This document shows, piece by piece, positions 24,201 to 39,200 of a stretch of DNA of 64,000 nucleotides. The DNA comes from Elmis aenea (Eukaryota; Arthropoda; Insecta; Coleoptera; Elmidae). Each line of letters begins with the position of its first letter. The first letter of the stretch is position 1. The stretch is from positions 10,023,222 through 10,087,221 of the forward strand of contig OX393583.1 of the NCBI GenBank assembly GCA_947652605.1, in the 5' to 3' direction. A program made the translations under genes and the position numbers. The notes under the pieces were generated by a model that was not told where the DNA came from, did no database searches, and worked only from the letters and a program-made list of their open reading frames with translations.

Positions 24201-27200
24201 GACAAAATTTAAATGTTTAGTTTTTGAATAACAAACTCGCAATGAAAAACAATTGAATTTTTTTAAATGGCAAGGAACCCCTATATTATCCTCATTCGAT
24301 AGAGAGTTTTTTTCTCTTTTTAATGATGGGGTCACCTTAAAAATTAAGTTTATGCTAAGAGGCCGGAGATTATCAAAAATTTAAAAGATCGTATTAGGTC
24401 TATTACACCTGAAATGGTTGGGAATGTTATAAACGGGTTTAAAAACCGAGTTTATCATTGCCAAGCTGTAAATAGTTCACAGTTTGAACACTTATTGTTA
24501 TCAATTAAAATAATTTTTGCGTTTTTCTCAAAAAGGTGCTGAACTAAGGGTACTTAAGTTTTGAATCATTGAAAAGAGAAAACAATTCTCTATCAAATGA
24601 GTATAATATAGGGGTACCTTGTCATTAAAAAAAAAAAAACAATTGTTTTTCATTGCGCTTTTGTTATTCGAAAAATATATATTTAAATTTTGTCTTATGG
24701 TGGAAAACTAAGTACCAAACAACTTTTATTCAAAACATTTTTTCCTGAAGTGGATATTTACTGAGATATATAGCATATTCCATACCTTTTGGACACACTG
24801 TATATTATTGGAATGGGGAAAAATCCCCTTTCTCGTGATGCCACAGCCAACTACGGGTTCTATTTAAAAAAAAAATACAACTTTGTCACAACTCGAATTT
24901 CTATTATTTTTTTTTTAATTCTCTACGCCACTGCATTCTTATCAAAAAAGTGCCTGTAGAACGTCGAAATTATTTTTGTCTATTTTCATAAATAAGCGAG
25001 ATATAGTCATAAAACGAAAAGACGAAAAATCGAGTTATCGGTGATAACTGGAAAACAAAAGACGATACCTAACCAATTTTAGTTTTCACCATTAAGTTTT
25101 GCTCGAAAAAAGAGATCGAGGAAGCGGGGTCCGTTTTTCCATAAGTCTTACAGTACCGAGATTTCCTATGAAAACATCGAAACTTACTCACCCTGTACAT
25201 CTTAAATAAAGTGGGGGCTATGCAGCAACCTTGATCGAGACCCTACAATTTTATTCGATATTTTCTTATCGTTTCATACAAATATAGAAATTTAAATGGT
25301 TTACAACATTGTTACATGCATTCCTCCTACCAAGGTAAGCTCAATGGATTAAACAGGTGCAAAGGGATTTATATTACTTATCATAGTTATTGAAACAATG
25401 GCAATATAATGAATATGTTTCTTTTATAAATTTCATTGTAAGTTGTGGAAAAAAGCATGCGGAATTAGTGTCGAGGAATAATGTTCGTTTGTGGTACCTA
25501 ATCCTTTGTCTAAAAGTAATACTCGTATTAATTAGATATAATTTTATACCATTGTCATTCAATTTATATCGAATATGTCATTTTTTTAAAAGTTTATTTA
25601 ACGCAGTTGCATTGTGGTAAAATGTACGCTTAAAACAAGCAATTTATGTACTGTAAAAATGTAGGTAACTTTGCTCTTGAGGATGACATTACTCCACTGT
25701 TAATAAAACTAAGAATTTATTATTGATGATTAAAATTTAATAGTTTCGTTTTTCTACGCCACATGCATTAATATTTCTTTTTAAAAGCCATGGCTAGTTA
25801 CAACATTTTGTACTCAGAAACACCTCGCTTATCTGAAGAGTTACGAAGTAGTTTAAGTAATGTAATGTAATGTAATTTATTTTAGCGATTTGCTAATTAT
25901 GTTTACATTTTATAACATGTAGGTACATATGTATACAGGGTGTGTAAAAATTGGCGGAAGCGCTACACGTGGCGATGTTCTTCGTAAAATTCTAAGTCGA
26001 AAATCTTAATACGAAAATGTTGTACTATGCTTCCTGTGGCCTCGGGAAACATTTAAAGAAAAAAAAATTGGCATTGCATACATTAATTTGCATTTGGACA
26101 TTTTTTTATCAGCAATTTTTACTTAGGTATTTACAATTTTTGTTTGAACTAAAAGCCTCCAGTTTGTAAACATAGCTGCAAACTTTTTGGTATCGTCTAA
26201 CACAAACTAGAAATAATTACGAGAAAAACAGAGATGACAGCTAATGACAATGTTGCCATATATATTATTTACATTTAAATCAGTGATTTACATATTTTCA
26301 ACACCAATTTTTGAAAGGAACAACACAATATCTAGGAAAAAATACTATTCGAAATTTATTTTTATTCCAAATTGCAGCTTTTTCATTTGCAAGTATTAAA
26401 TAATAACGCTTATTAAAGGACTGAATGTCAAAACTTTGAGGACCTCTTGCAGGCACAGCAAGCATGGTACAACATTTTCGTATTAAGATTTTCAACTTAA
26501 AATTTTACGAAGAATATCGCCACGTGTAGCGCTTCCGCCAATTTTTACACACCCTGTATAAATATTTAAAATTTTAAACTTTTCCTTGACATAACTACTG
26601 GAGCTTACGTCTAAACCTTACAATATTAGTTTCACTTTTGTTCACTTGATAGATCATTATAAAATTTCAGTCCTTTATAATAAAGAGAATTTTGAGTGTA
26701 ATTTATTGTCCTGAATGAATGGCAAGTCTTTACAGTTTCTAGTCGGATAGTTATGAACAACAGAGTGTTGGGTTATACATTTTAACAAAGAATTTGGAAG
26801 TACGTTATTTATAATCTTAAAAATGAAAATAATAGCATTAAAAATTATCCGTTGTTTAATACTAAGCCACTGTAAAGTATCTAGCATTAGAGTAATTTTG
26901 GTGTATCTGGAACAGTGTAAAATAATTCTCATATCCGTATTTTGCAATTTTTGAAGCCGGTCTAAATCTTTAGTGTTTGCCAGAAATAAAATACTAGAGC
27001 AGTATTCGAAATGGGGTGGTATGATACTTTTGTATATTAAAATGATATTAAACTAATTTATATTCAGGTAAACATATAGCTTAAAGATTAAAATAGAACG
27101 TTATTTCCAAAGCCGACTAATTAATTTCTATTAAATATTTTGTTTGTGCCCATTAATTATCATGAAAACAGCAATAACTCGAGAAATATTAATTTTAGAC

Positions 27201-30200
27201 ATAATAGATCCTTAACAAATTTTAAAGGTAATTAAATTATCGATAAGAATATGTAAAAATATATAGGGTGTTCTATTTAAAAAAATTGACTTATTCGTGT
27301 TTGAAGTTTAACCAATTGGACCGAGCATAAAAAACACCCTGTGTATTATTTTAAAATTTTAACTAGTCAGCAATCACTATGATACTATTGTCGAACAAAG
27401 TTTTAAAGGAATTCATTCTGAAATTGCTATGTTGTGACATCAATTTTTTCTTATAGTCCTGTTTCTGTCAAAATTTTCATAAAAACTTAAATAACTCAAA
27501 AACTATTGATTTTAGACACATAAAACCCTATACATTTTGAAAGACAATTTAATTTTACATCTAAAAAGTGCAAAATATACAGGGTGTTCTGTTTAAGAAA
27601 ACAAAACGCAAAAACAAAACACTGTGTATAGTTGAAAACAATTTATTTTAGATTATGTAGTAAATTACCACAAACAACTTTTATATTAAACTTTTTTTTG
27701 TAAAGTTGCCACAAGTCGAAATATTGATCCGTTACGTTACCTTTTGTATCAATATTGATCATTCATAAAGCTGCACATATTTTTGCCGATTGTGTCATAA
27801 AGTGTGTATTAAACTAAATTTAATTTATGACTATGTTTTGTATGAAACAAGAAATTGAAAATAGTAGCCTTAGACAAAGTTATCACGATTTATAAATATT
27901 AATATTGCACCACTTATTTTGTTCTTCATAAGTCATCAATACAACGTATAATGCTGCAGTCGTCCTTAATTTTGTTTTCATTTGCACTACAATTTTGTAT
28001 GCGCCGATGGTAGTAAATCAATCAGTAGCAAACAAAGTTTTTTTTTAACCTTTGATTTGATCGCTGATAAGCGGCCGCATCCTGTTTGTTAAATCTCCTC
28101 ACTGTTAAAGAAGCAACTTCCTAAAAAAATAGGGATTGATTGTCAAAGTTTGTTTTATTCCGCAATATAAGCATGGATTATAGGAGTATTTTTTAACAAA
28201 AGCTTATCGCATATTACATCAAAATAAGTTATTTCTAATATTTGTAGAAGATTTTGGATATTAATTATCAGTTAATTATTTCGGGCATAATAATTGTGGG
28301 AAACGGACGTTTTTAAAATGAACAGAACTCGGTTGATTTTCAAGTTTTTTTTTTGCAAAGTGAAGAATAACATCTGCCATTTGATATAACAAACACAAGT
28401 ATCCTCTTAAACGAAAAGTCGTTTTTTTTTTTGTTTGTTTTTAATCAAGTATTCAAATGAATGAACAGAACTCGGTTGATTTTCAAGAAAAAGCAAACTT
28501 ATTTATTACAAATTGAGAAACAACATATGCTATTTGATTTACCATAATTATTTAGTTATGGAAAATTATATCCATCAGGTGGCGGCCACCCTCCTGAATG
28601 CAAGTTTCAAGTCTCTGCCTGAAGTCATTCATGACTCGGTCTAGCAGCTGTGCGTCAATTAAATGCGTCTCTTCTGTAATTGTAATGGCATCTTTTATTT
28701 CCCTTAGTGTCGCGGTTTGTGGGCAAAAACACGTTCTTTTAAGTGTCCCCACAAGAAAAAGTCGCAAGAAGATAGTCTGGTGATCTTGGGGGCCACGGCA
28801 AGTCACCGAAACGCGAAATGACTCGGCCAGTGAACGTGTTTCTAACAACTTCCATGGATGCGTTTGCAGTATGCGTTCAAGGGGATACTTGACATTGTTA
28901 TATCAAATGGCAGATGTTATTCTTCACTTTGCAAAAAAAAACAAAAAAAAAACTTGAAAATCAACCGAGTTCTGTTCATTCAAAAAACGTCTGTTTCCCA
29001 CAAGTCACCCTGTACTTACTTCACTTACTAAATCCTAAAGCCGTTCTTCTTTTATGGTTTACAGCTTGTTGGAGTTGAATTATTGTGTGGGTTTCCTTTT
29101 CCATATCTGTCTCCATACTCCTCTTTCTTGCGTTTTTTGTTTTATTTCCTGCCATTGACTCCTCGTTTCTCTGTCGCTGTTTTCAACTCTTCCGTCCCGG
29201 TTCTTTTCGCTCTACCCCTCCTCCGTTTAACTACCCTTGCCTCGTACATCCTTGCTGTTTTTTCTTCTTTCATCCTCATTATGTGCCCAAACCATCTTAG
29301 CAGCCCTGCAAAGTTTTTGAATCTTGAACGGTTCCGGAAAAAAACGCGAAAACCGAGGTCCTTGTATAAACGGTTTTCCCTATGTTAATTGCCCATGCAA
29401 GTCGCATGGACTTAGTTATAACAGATACTTAGTTATAGTTATAACAGAACTTGTCAAATCATAGCACTATTGCGCGAGTTTCGTTTGTTGACTTCTTTTT
29501 CCTTCCAAGATATTTATTTCATATGTTTCGTAAAGCATATGTGAGATTTTTTTTTCGGTAGTAAGACAGTTGTTATTCCCAACTCAACGTTGGGGGCTAA
29601 AAGTAACAATGATCGGGGTAAGTTGTAACGGCAAAATAATTTACACAGCTCATAAGTAGTGGGTAAATATATTAGTATTCATCAACAAAATTAATATTTG
29701 ATTCCAAAATATACATTAACAAAATGAAAAAATTAAAATAAAATCTTTGGTGTAATAGAAAATGATAAGTGAAGATTATCAATATTCAAAAATGTGAAAC
29801 AATAAAATACAACAAATTGGAAAATAATTCCGACAAGTTTTGTATGTTCTCATCTACGAAGAAAACCACCAATTATATGCTAAGAGTGAACATTTGCAAG
29901 TGAAAACATTGATTGGGGTTGGTTGTAACACTGTTACTTTTGACCCCAAGTGTACACAAAACAAATTGGAAAGAATCCATGACTAACCACAATTCCAAAC
30001 GTCAAATTGTATTGCATCCACCATTAGCCAGCAAAATGTGGAACATAATAATCTAGGTGCCTTTTTGTTCCTCTTCTAGAGATCGCCTAAAAGTCACTCG
30101 ACCGGTGACACAACGCATTAACTTTTAGGCGGAAAATAGTGACTCTGGCTGGCAAAAACTTAACCTCTATGACAGATGAAAACTAGCAATGTAGGGAGGG

Positions 30201-33200
30201 AGGTGGATGTAAATGAAAATTGCACAAAAGCTTAGGACGACATATTGTCGCGGCTTTATTGAGATCGGGCCAAAATGCCCAGGGGCGGCGCTGAATTATG
30301 GGGGCTAAGCTCTAACACACTCACTCGCTCAATGAAATGAGACACTCGCTTGGCATAAAATATATTTATTATATAAAAACATAGAAACACTAAACACTTT
30401 ACATAAACTGACACAATTACTCTAAATAATTAAATCAAACGCGGGGCGCAACTCTAAATATTAGAACCGAACGCAACGAAGAAACTTACTTCGCAACCGG
30501 AAAACCGCTAGAAGCCCGACCGTAAGTCTCGAGACCCGCGCCACGAATTTCCTCCAAGCCCCGAAAGGCGGTAATCGTTGGAAGAGGAGTCCAACTGACC
30601 CTCGGACCACGGCGTCCGACCAACGAATCTTGACTCCCTGTCCAGGTTTTCGCAAAAACTACCCCTACGTTGAAGACGCTTTCCCGCGCGACCGTTACAA
30701 ATTTGGGCGGTACATTTCGCCCAAAGCGTAGGAAAGTCCAAATGACATCAATAAAGTAATCTAAAGTCTGTTTTATACTACACTATTTTTTCGTTTAAGA
30801 AAATCGTATACGATTTTCTAGTACGGTGTCAATCAGAAATTAAAAATCTTGAACGAAAAATTCGTACGAAATTATTACCGTCCCTATATGCGTCCAATTT
30901 TAGCATGCGCACATGCGTATTCTACTGTTACTGTATCTGACCGCAAGTCATTTGGGGGTTAGGTTAACTGAAACAATCAAACGATGTTAAATACTACTTA
31001 TTACCGTTAATCCCTCACAATTTATTTTGTAGGAATAAATATGTAGAATGGAACAAGCGTTAAATAAATATACGTTAAATTTGAAAATGATTCGCTTTCT
31101 GTTGTGATCAAATTGAACATTTGACATGGTTACTCAAGGTGCCAACAAAATATGATAAAAGTTACTAAAAAGTAACCAAAATATATTGGGGTTTTCGTAC
31201 CAAAATATAATACAATGTAAAAGGTTCATATTTTCCATGCTAAATTCTTGAACGAAATTTTTGTATCAAAAATCGTATACGATTTTCTTAAACGAAAAAA
31301 TAGTATAGTATAAAACAGTCTTTATACTTAGAACACAATAACAAGTACATCCTGAGCACGCCCTGCGCTCCTGGGGGTTTATTGTAGGTCCAATTACGCT
31401 CCAATACGCTCGTTCCGACAAGCACTCATCTTGCCGCGTTTTGAAAGTAATATTAAAAAGTACAGATGTGACAATATAACAAAAATTAAAGAAACTATAG
31501 GCACTGTTACAACCTGCCCGTTTTACTTTCATCCCCGGTTTCCCCTATCTCATTTTTTTTTCGGAATATTTCAAAAACTGGCCACAATTAGCTAGATTTC
31601 AATTGATATCTTACCAAGCATGTAAAACACTTCTATGCTAATTCAACCATCCTCCCATCTCTAACAGTTTCTGAAATACACATGTTCCTTACGTTGGATT
31701 CACACCCTGTATATTTAATACAACATAATTCCCAACGCGTCTTTTCCTTAAAATATTCTTATCGGAGTGTGTACTTTTTGGTGTAGTAAATATTTTGCAT
31801 CATTTATTTACAGTGCCAAGGTTTTTTGTGTCAATTGTTTTGATCTGAATGGAATGTTGTGTAGATAAAGCATCTACAAAGTTGTGATATTGTTATCGCA
31901 AATTATACCCACACAATATAAGATTCGTAATGTGTTCTTAGAAGGGATTTCCACGGCATATTTTGAAATTACAATAAATGTTCAAGTGTTTTTTTTTAAA
32001 TATTTTTTTGTATGATTTTTGTTTTATTTAACGATTTTTTTACGGTATTGTTTTCGCTAATGTTTGCATAAATCGGATGTTTAGGACCTAATTAAAAGGT
32101 TTTTACAGCTTAATTTTTTTTTATGTGTTCCTTTATACAGGGTGATCCATATTCGAGGGCGACCATGGGAATCTCGCTTATTGCTGAAGTTAGAGAGTAG
32201 GTTCAAATTTGGCAAAGTTGCTAAATTTTATGCTCATCAATAATATCTAAACAGATTTGAAATATCTTTAACTGTTTTTGAATTAAAAAAAAAAAACGAA
32301 AAAAATGATTTCGTGTTTTTGCTATAAAGTTTTTTTTATTTATATATTTTTTTTAATCTGTTAAAACTCTTACATGGCCACTTTTATTTTACTTTTAATG
32401 GTGCAATCAATTTTTTGCTGTGTCGATTCCGTGGTGTTTTATAACTTTTTAATTTCTTATGAGCGACAAACTTCTTTTTCTAGGATTTTCATCTAGGTAG
32501 CTACAACTTTTATTTCTGATATGAAAAATGTATTATATGATTATGTTATTTTCATAAACAACGTATTTATATGGAGAAAAAAGGTTTTCATTTATTCGAC
32601 ACATCTAATAACTAGATGAAAATCAAGTTTGTCGCCCATAAGAAATTAAAAAGTTAGTACCTATAAAACAAAACGGAATTGGCACAGCAAAAAATTGATG
32701 ACACCAAAAGTTAAATAAAGAGTGACAACGTAAAAGTTTTCAAAGATTACAAAATGTATATACAGGGTGTGTATAAATTGACGGAAGCGCTACACGTGAC
32801 GATGTTCTTCGTAAAATTCTAAGTCGAAAATCTTGATACAAAAATGTTGTACCATGTTTCCTATGGCCTCAGGAACCATTTAAAGAAAAAAAAATATTGG
32901 CAACATTGCATACATTGATTTGCGTTTGGACATTTTTTTATTAGCAATTTTTACTTAGATATTTACAATTTTAGTTCGAACTGAAAGCCTTCAGTTCGTA
33001 AACATAGCTGCAAACTTTTGGGTATCGTAAAACACAAACTAGAAATAATTACGAGAAAAACAGAGATGACAGCTAATGACAATGTTGCCATATGTATTAT
33101 TTTCATTCAAATCAGTGAGTTACATATTTTCCACACCAATTTTTGAAAGGAATAACACAATATCTAGGAAAAAATACTATTCGAAATTTATTTTTATTCC

Positions 33201-36200
33201 AAATTGCAGCTTTTTCATTTGCAAGTATTAAATATTAACGCTTATTAAAGGACTAAATGTCAAAACTTTGAGGACCTCTTGCAGACACAGCAAGCATGGT
33301 ACAATAATTTCGTATTAAGATTTTCGACTTAGAATTTTACGAAGAACATCGCCACGTGTAGCGCTTCCGCCAATTTTTACACACCGTGTATATAAATAAA
33401 AAAGTTGTAGCAAAAAACCAAGTAATTTTTTCCGTTTTTTTCAATTTTTTTAAAAACAGTTGAAGATATATCAAATCTGTTTTGATATTATTGATGAGCA
33501 TAAAATTTAGCAACTTTGCCTAATTTACACCTACCCTCTATGTTCACTAATAAACGAGATCCCCATGGTCGCCCTCGAATTTGAATCACCCTGTATACAG
33601 GGTGTCTCAGTTATAGTGAACAGCATGGTGATCTCCTAAACTGTAAGAGATGCAGAGTTGGTTAAATGGGTCAAAATTATCTATGATTTAAGAGTGAGTG
33701 TTTAATGATAAAAATCTTGAAAAAAATTGGGGGATTTTGATAAAAAACAAAACACATCAGGTTTTCAATTTTTGCTTATAACTTGCTTATTTAAAATGGC
33801 ACTAATTTTCCTCATTATTAAAGCACTTTTTTACGTAGATTTGAAATTTGTCAACAAATTTTGCCTTCATTTGTTTTTTGTTATTTTAACTACAGCCGTA
33901 TTTAAAATAAGAAAGTGAGGTGTAACATATCAATATTTGTATGAGTAAAAAAAAATTAATACCGTTATCTTGTTAAGGACAAAAAACCATGCAAAAAATG
34001 CCTTTAAAGCTTTTCTCTATCTTTTCGTTTAAACGACATATTTAACATTTTTGAAAAGTGTCAAAAATCGATATTTGGCTATATTTCGAAAATTAATTAA
34101 GATATCAATAATCTGTTTGCGGCAATGAATTCCTCTCGAAAAAATAAATCGAGACTACGTACTTAGTTTTTTCTATCTCTGATAATAACCGAGATACCCT
34201 GTACATAGTTTTGCTTGCAGGCACTCGCGAGGCAGAAAAAAAAGCCTGAAAACTCACTTAGCGGCGTTTTTTACTTAACTGCGAGTGTCCGTTCCCAATT
34301 AAGCCGTTATTGCGAGGTGCTACTGTATGTGAGATTTGTTTAGTTTTCAGAGGCAACTGCATTTATACCAATGCAATGATTGTAACATACAGGGTGAGGC
34401 ATCACTTATGACACCCCCACTTAATTTGTTATTGGAAAGAATTATCAAAAAAAGTTTCAAATAAAAGTGGTTTGATACAGTATTTCCCAAAATATTTTCA
34501 TGTCAAATTTCGTTTTCTTTTGTTTTTTTAGGAGTTACGGCACTATATTTGTTGTTTTTTTAAATGGCACCATACATATTTCTTATACGGTTTGAAAGAC
34601 ATTTTCTTTCTCTTTTCAAAGCACTTAAACTTATACCCTTACATAACAAATTTTTTAAGAAAATCGCAAAAGAACAATTTTGTTTTAAAAGGGTACGGTA
34701 TTAATTATTTTACGTTAGTAGGCTTTGAAAATGATACAAAATGGTAAGAAATGTATTACAGTAGTTTTGTGTTTACCGTTGTAATCTAATTAACTTTTTT
34801 TTAAATCTTTTACCATTTTGTATCATTTTTAAAGCCCACTAATGTAAAATAATTAATACCGTACGCTTTAAAACAAAATTGTTCTTTTGCGATTTTCTTA
34901 AAAATATTGTTTTGAAGGGTATAACAGTTTTAGTGCGTTGTCCAATAGCAAAATAAGTGGGGGTGTCATAAGTGATGCCTCACCCTGTATTTTAAATTTG
35001 ATTGAAGGTATACGTAGAGAGATTTTGTAGAAATACTGCACAAAGAATTGATTAATTTAATCAAAAGTATTGGGTAATTGTCCTTTTTCGTTTAGCAAAA
35101 CAAGTTTCTTAAGCCATTACAAACATACCTACACTAAAAATTGGAAGTTTTTAATGCCATGCACTTACATTTCTGAAAATATGTGCCTTCAATATTAATT
35201 TTTCTAAGATTTTAAAACATTTTGGATCTTTCTATTAGGAATAAGTGAGTTTTAGACAAAAACTTTACAACTAGAAATACGGCGAGACTAAAACTGTGTA
35301 AATAAATACGTTGAAAAAAATACACCATTTCTAAGAATTACTTGTTAACTCTACAAACATATATATAAAATAAGAATTTATTAGAATGGTTTAAGATTGT
35401 TTGTTATTGCGTCAAAGGCCATAATGCTTTGTTTAATTTTATCAAACGGGAACTAAACGCTAAAATGGTTTATCTAACAATTGTCCCTGGAAAAATTGCA
35501 TTAATAAGGTAAATACTTTCAAAATGACACAAAACATTGCTGAATCAGATACGCAATCTTTTAGCTGAATGATAACAGAGAGGGTGGAGTCACCTCTAAA
35601 CAAAATAGGTTAATTACGTTGGACGTTGATGATTTTGTGTCAATTGGCAAGATATTTTTACTGCAGTGGACGATAAACGATTTCGCCATTTCCTGTTGGT
35701 CTAATTCATTCAAGATCTAATCAGATCTTAGAGTATTGTGATAAATATAATTTACGGGTGTGTGTATTTGACACATCCTTGTGTTCAAAATCTCAAAGAA
35801 TTTTGCAGTAGAGTACTTTGTTATTGTTCTAAATAAAGACGGAGTGGAACAAAACTAACACTTTCGATCTTTCAAGACTAGGTTGACCATCAATAACACC
35901 AGTGACGTAGCCAGGATTTTTCTCCGGAGGGGATCTGGACCCCCCCCTATGGCTACGTCACTGAATAACACCAATATCTAATTTAATAAATCTAGGAAAT
36001 ATTATTTGAAAAACCACAAAAAATAGATACTTATTTATTATTTATGAATTAAATCGCAAGTTTACCTTTTTTTTTTTAAATATTACCAAATCCAATAAAG
36101 AAACGTTCTTCTACTATTTTCGTGAAACTTCTTAATCGGTTCCTCTTGTTCCTTTCAGTGCCGAGGTATTTTCTATTTCTGTATTATGTTTCTCCACTCC

Positions 36201-39200
36201 TACCTACCGTTAGCTAATTGTGATACATCTCTCCAGCTGACTCCTTTTTCTTCCAGTCTCTGCCTCACTTCTTTTTCCCATTTTATTCTTCGTCTTCCTC
36301 TATTTCCTTTTCCCTCCATCTCCATTTTCCATCGTATTTTTGCGTATCTACTTTCTGACATGCGTAGTAGATGTCCAAGCCATCTTAATTAATTTGTCTC
36401 CGTCTTTATCTTAATATCTGTTCCTCCTAGTTTGTTTCGAATTTTTTCGTTACTGATTTTATCGATCAGTCTACATCCCTCTATTCTTCTCAAAAATCTC
36501 ATTTCCTGTACCTGTATTCTTTGCTTTTGTTTTTGAGTTAGTGTCCAAGTTTCTGAACTGTACATGAGAGTGGGTACGTACACTGCAATAAAAACTCTCG
36601 TCTTCGTTTCTTTTGATATCTCCTTACTTATCGAACATTTATTAGTGGCGTAGTAAAATTTCGTCGCTGCCGCTATTCTGTTATTCAGATCTTCCTCAAA
36701 TTTACCATTTTCTGCACCTTAATATTTAAAATTCGCTACCTGCTCTATCTTTTTTTGGTCTTGCATAATTGTAACTGGTTCATGATTTTTCGCTATAACC
36801 ATAACCTTTGTCTTTTTTATTTTAATGTTCATATTATATCTACTTAATGTATCTGCCCATATGTCTAGATTGAATTGCAAGTCCTTTTCGCTTTTAGCTA
36901 ATAGCACCACATCATCTGCGAAGGCCAGTTCTCTTAAGGATATTGGTTTTAGTTTATTCCAAGCCCAGTAGGCTTTCCTTGTGTTTTGCTTACATTCTTT
37001 AATTATTCTATCTATAAGAATTATAAGAGCAGTGGACTTAATGTGCCTCCTTGTCTTACTCCAACTGTTGTTATAAATTCCTGGGAATTGCTGTTATGGG
37101 TTCGCACATAATTTCTACTGCTCTTATATAAACTCTTGATGGCGTTTAATAATCCTTCTCGCACTCTAGTTTGTTTCAATATCTTACAGATCTTTTCCCT
37201 TGGCACTCTATCGAAGGCTTTAAAAAGATCGATAAAGCACAAGTACACCATCTTTGAATGTTCCATTGTTTTTTCACTTAACGTAAAATTAGATCCTGCG
37301 TGCTTCTACCCTGTCTAAAGCCACATTGCGCCTCTTCCAAATTTCTTTCGAAATGTTTGCTTAACCCCTCCTCCAAAATTCTTTCATATTATTTTTTTTG
37401 CTACACTAAGTAGAGATAGGCCTCTATAGTAAAAAATGTGAAAACTATAGAGGCCTATCGCCAGTCTTGAATATCGGTAATATAACAGATACCTCCCAGT
37501 CCTTTGGAATATCTTTTTCCTGCCAAGCTTTATTTACTATTCTTAGCAGCATTTTCTTTCCATCTACTCCCATGTACTTAATCATTTCAGGTAAAACGCC
37601 GTCATGACCTGCTGCTTTTCCAATTTTCATTTTATGTATCGCTCTATCCAACTCATCTTCGGTTATTTCTTGTTCATATTCTTGTTCAATTGTTTCCTTC
37701 TGTCCTTGATTTTCTTCCTCGTCATTCATTATGTTATCACTTTCCAATAACTCCTTAAAATAATTTCTCCATCTTTGGTGAAACTTTTACAAAGTTATAA
37801 ATATCGTCGCCTAAGAGTTATTTTGTGCCACATGCAAGTTTGCTGTAAATTGACTCATCAAAACCAAATTATTGTTAAAAGCAGCGATTCCCAACCTGCG
37901 GGACTCTTCCCCCTTGGGGGGAGGGGCGAAATATCTAGAGAGGGAGCGTGAAGCAAAATGGAAATTGAAGCAAAAAAAAATGTATTGAACAGCAAAAAAT
38001 CAATAACAAAATACATTTTTAAAATAAAATAATAAATTTTAAATAAATTGTTTCTTTTTAAGTGTAAAAATAAAATACATTGCATTCAATAAACTTGTAA
38101 TGCTAATGGTATGGCTACGTATAAATATTGCAAAATTACCGGCTAACTAAAATTAAATTAGAAAGTAACGATGAACTAAAAAATTATGGCTCCATTGTAA
38201 CTGTTTTGCAGTGCAATGTTTTTCGTAAGATGGCGATATACAGGGTGCACCACGACCCTGAGATTCTTCGATAGCTCCTTTATTAATGAAAATATCAAAA
38301 AATGTTTAATACAAATATTTGTGCGAACCTATTTTCTACATAACCTAAAATTATTTTCAAATATACAGGGTGTTTCGTTTGAGCGGCACATAAAAAAATT
38401 TAATTTTTTTAAATAGAACACCCTGTATATTTTTACATTTTTGGATTCCTCTTAATAAAATTTACTTTAAAAAATGTATAAGGTTATATGGGTCTTAAGT
38501 CAACAGTTTTCGTAAAATTTACATTTTTGTGAAAATTTTGAGCGATACAGCACTTTCAATTTTTGAAAAATTATAACTTAAGTCCATAGCCCACTTTAAA
38601 ATATTTTAATTGCCTTAGTAATACTAATAAAAATCGAGATAACTCGAAAAATATTAATTTTAGGTATAGGACATGCTTAATAATTTCGAAAGACAATTAA
38701 ATTATCTACAAGAAAATGTAAAAATATACAGAGTGTTACATTTAAGAAAAATGACTTATCGATGTTTAAAGTTTCACAAGTTTGACCAAGCGTAAAAAAC
38801 ACCCTGTATAATATTTTTAAAATGTAACTAACGCAAAGTGTTAATTAATCTATTGTCAATCTAAGTTTTAAACGAAATTTTACCGCTTTTTTAAATAACT
38901 TTATTGTTAAAAAAAATTGAAAGTGCTGTATCGCTCAAAATTTTCACAAAAATGTAAATTTTACGAAAACGGTTGACTTAAGACCCATATAACCTTATAC
39001 ATTTTTTAAAGTAAATTTTAAGAGGAATCCAAAAATGTAAAAATATACAGGGTGTTCTATTTAAAAAAATTAAATTTTTATATGTGCCGGTCAAACGAAA
39101 CACTCTGTATATTTGAAAATAATTTTATGTTATGTAGAAAATAGGTTCGCACAATATTTGTATTTAACATTTTTTGATATTTTCATTAATAAAGGAGCTA

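Larger units (their letters stand above)
29587..31553. mobile_element. Old element with GGGGTAAGTTGTAAC-type ends, heavily interrupted
   Basis: Left TTGGGGGCTAAAAGTAAC then GGGGTAAGTTGTAACGGC; right, on the other strand, CCGGGGATGAAAGTAAAAC then GGGCAGGTTGTAACAGTGC. These look like diverged inverted termini in the style of the pogo-like elements. The interior holds a further GGGGTTGGTTGTAAC copy (29920), a GC-rich block and a nested foldback. Boundaries are uncertain. Confidence 0.4.
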
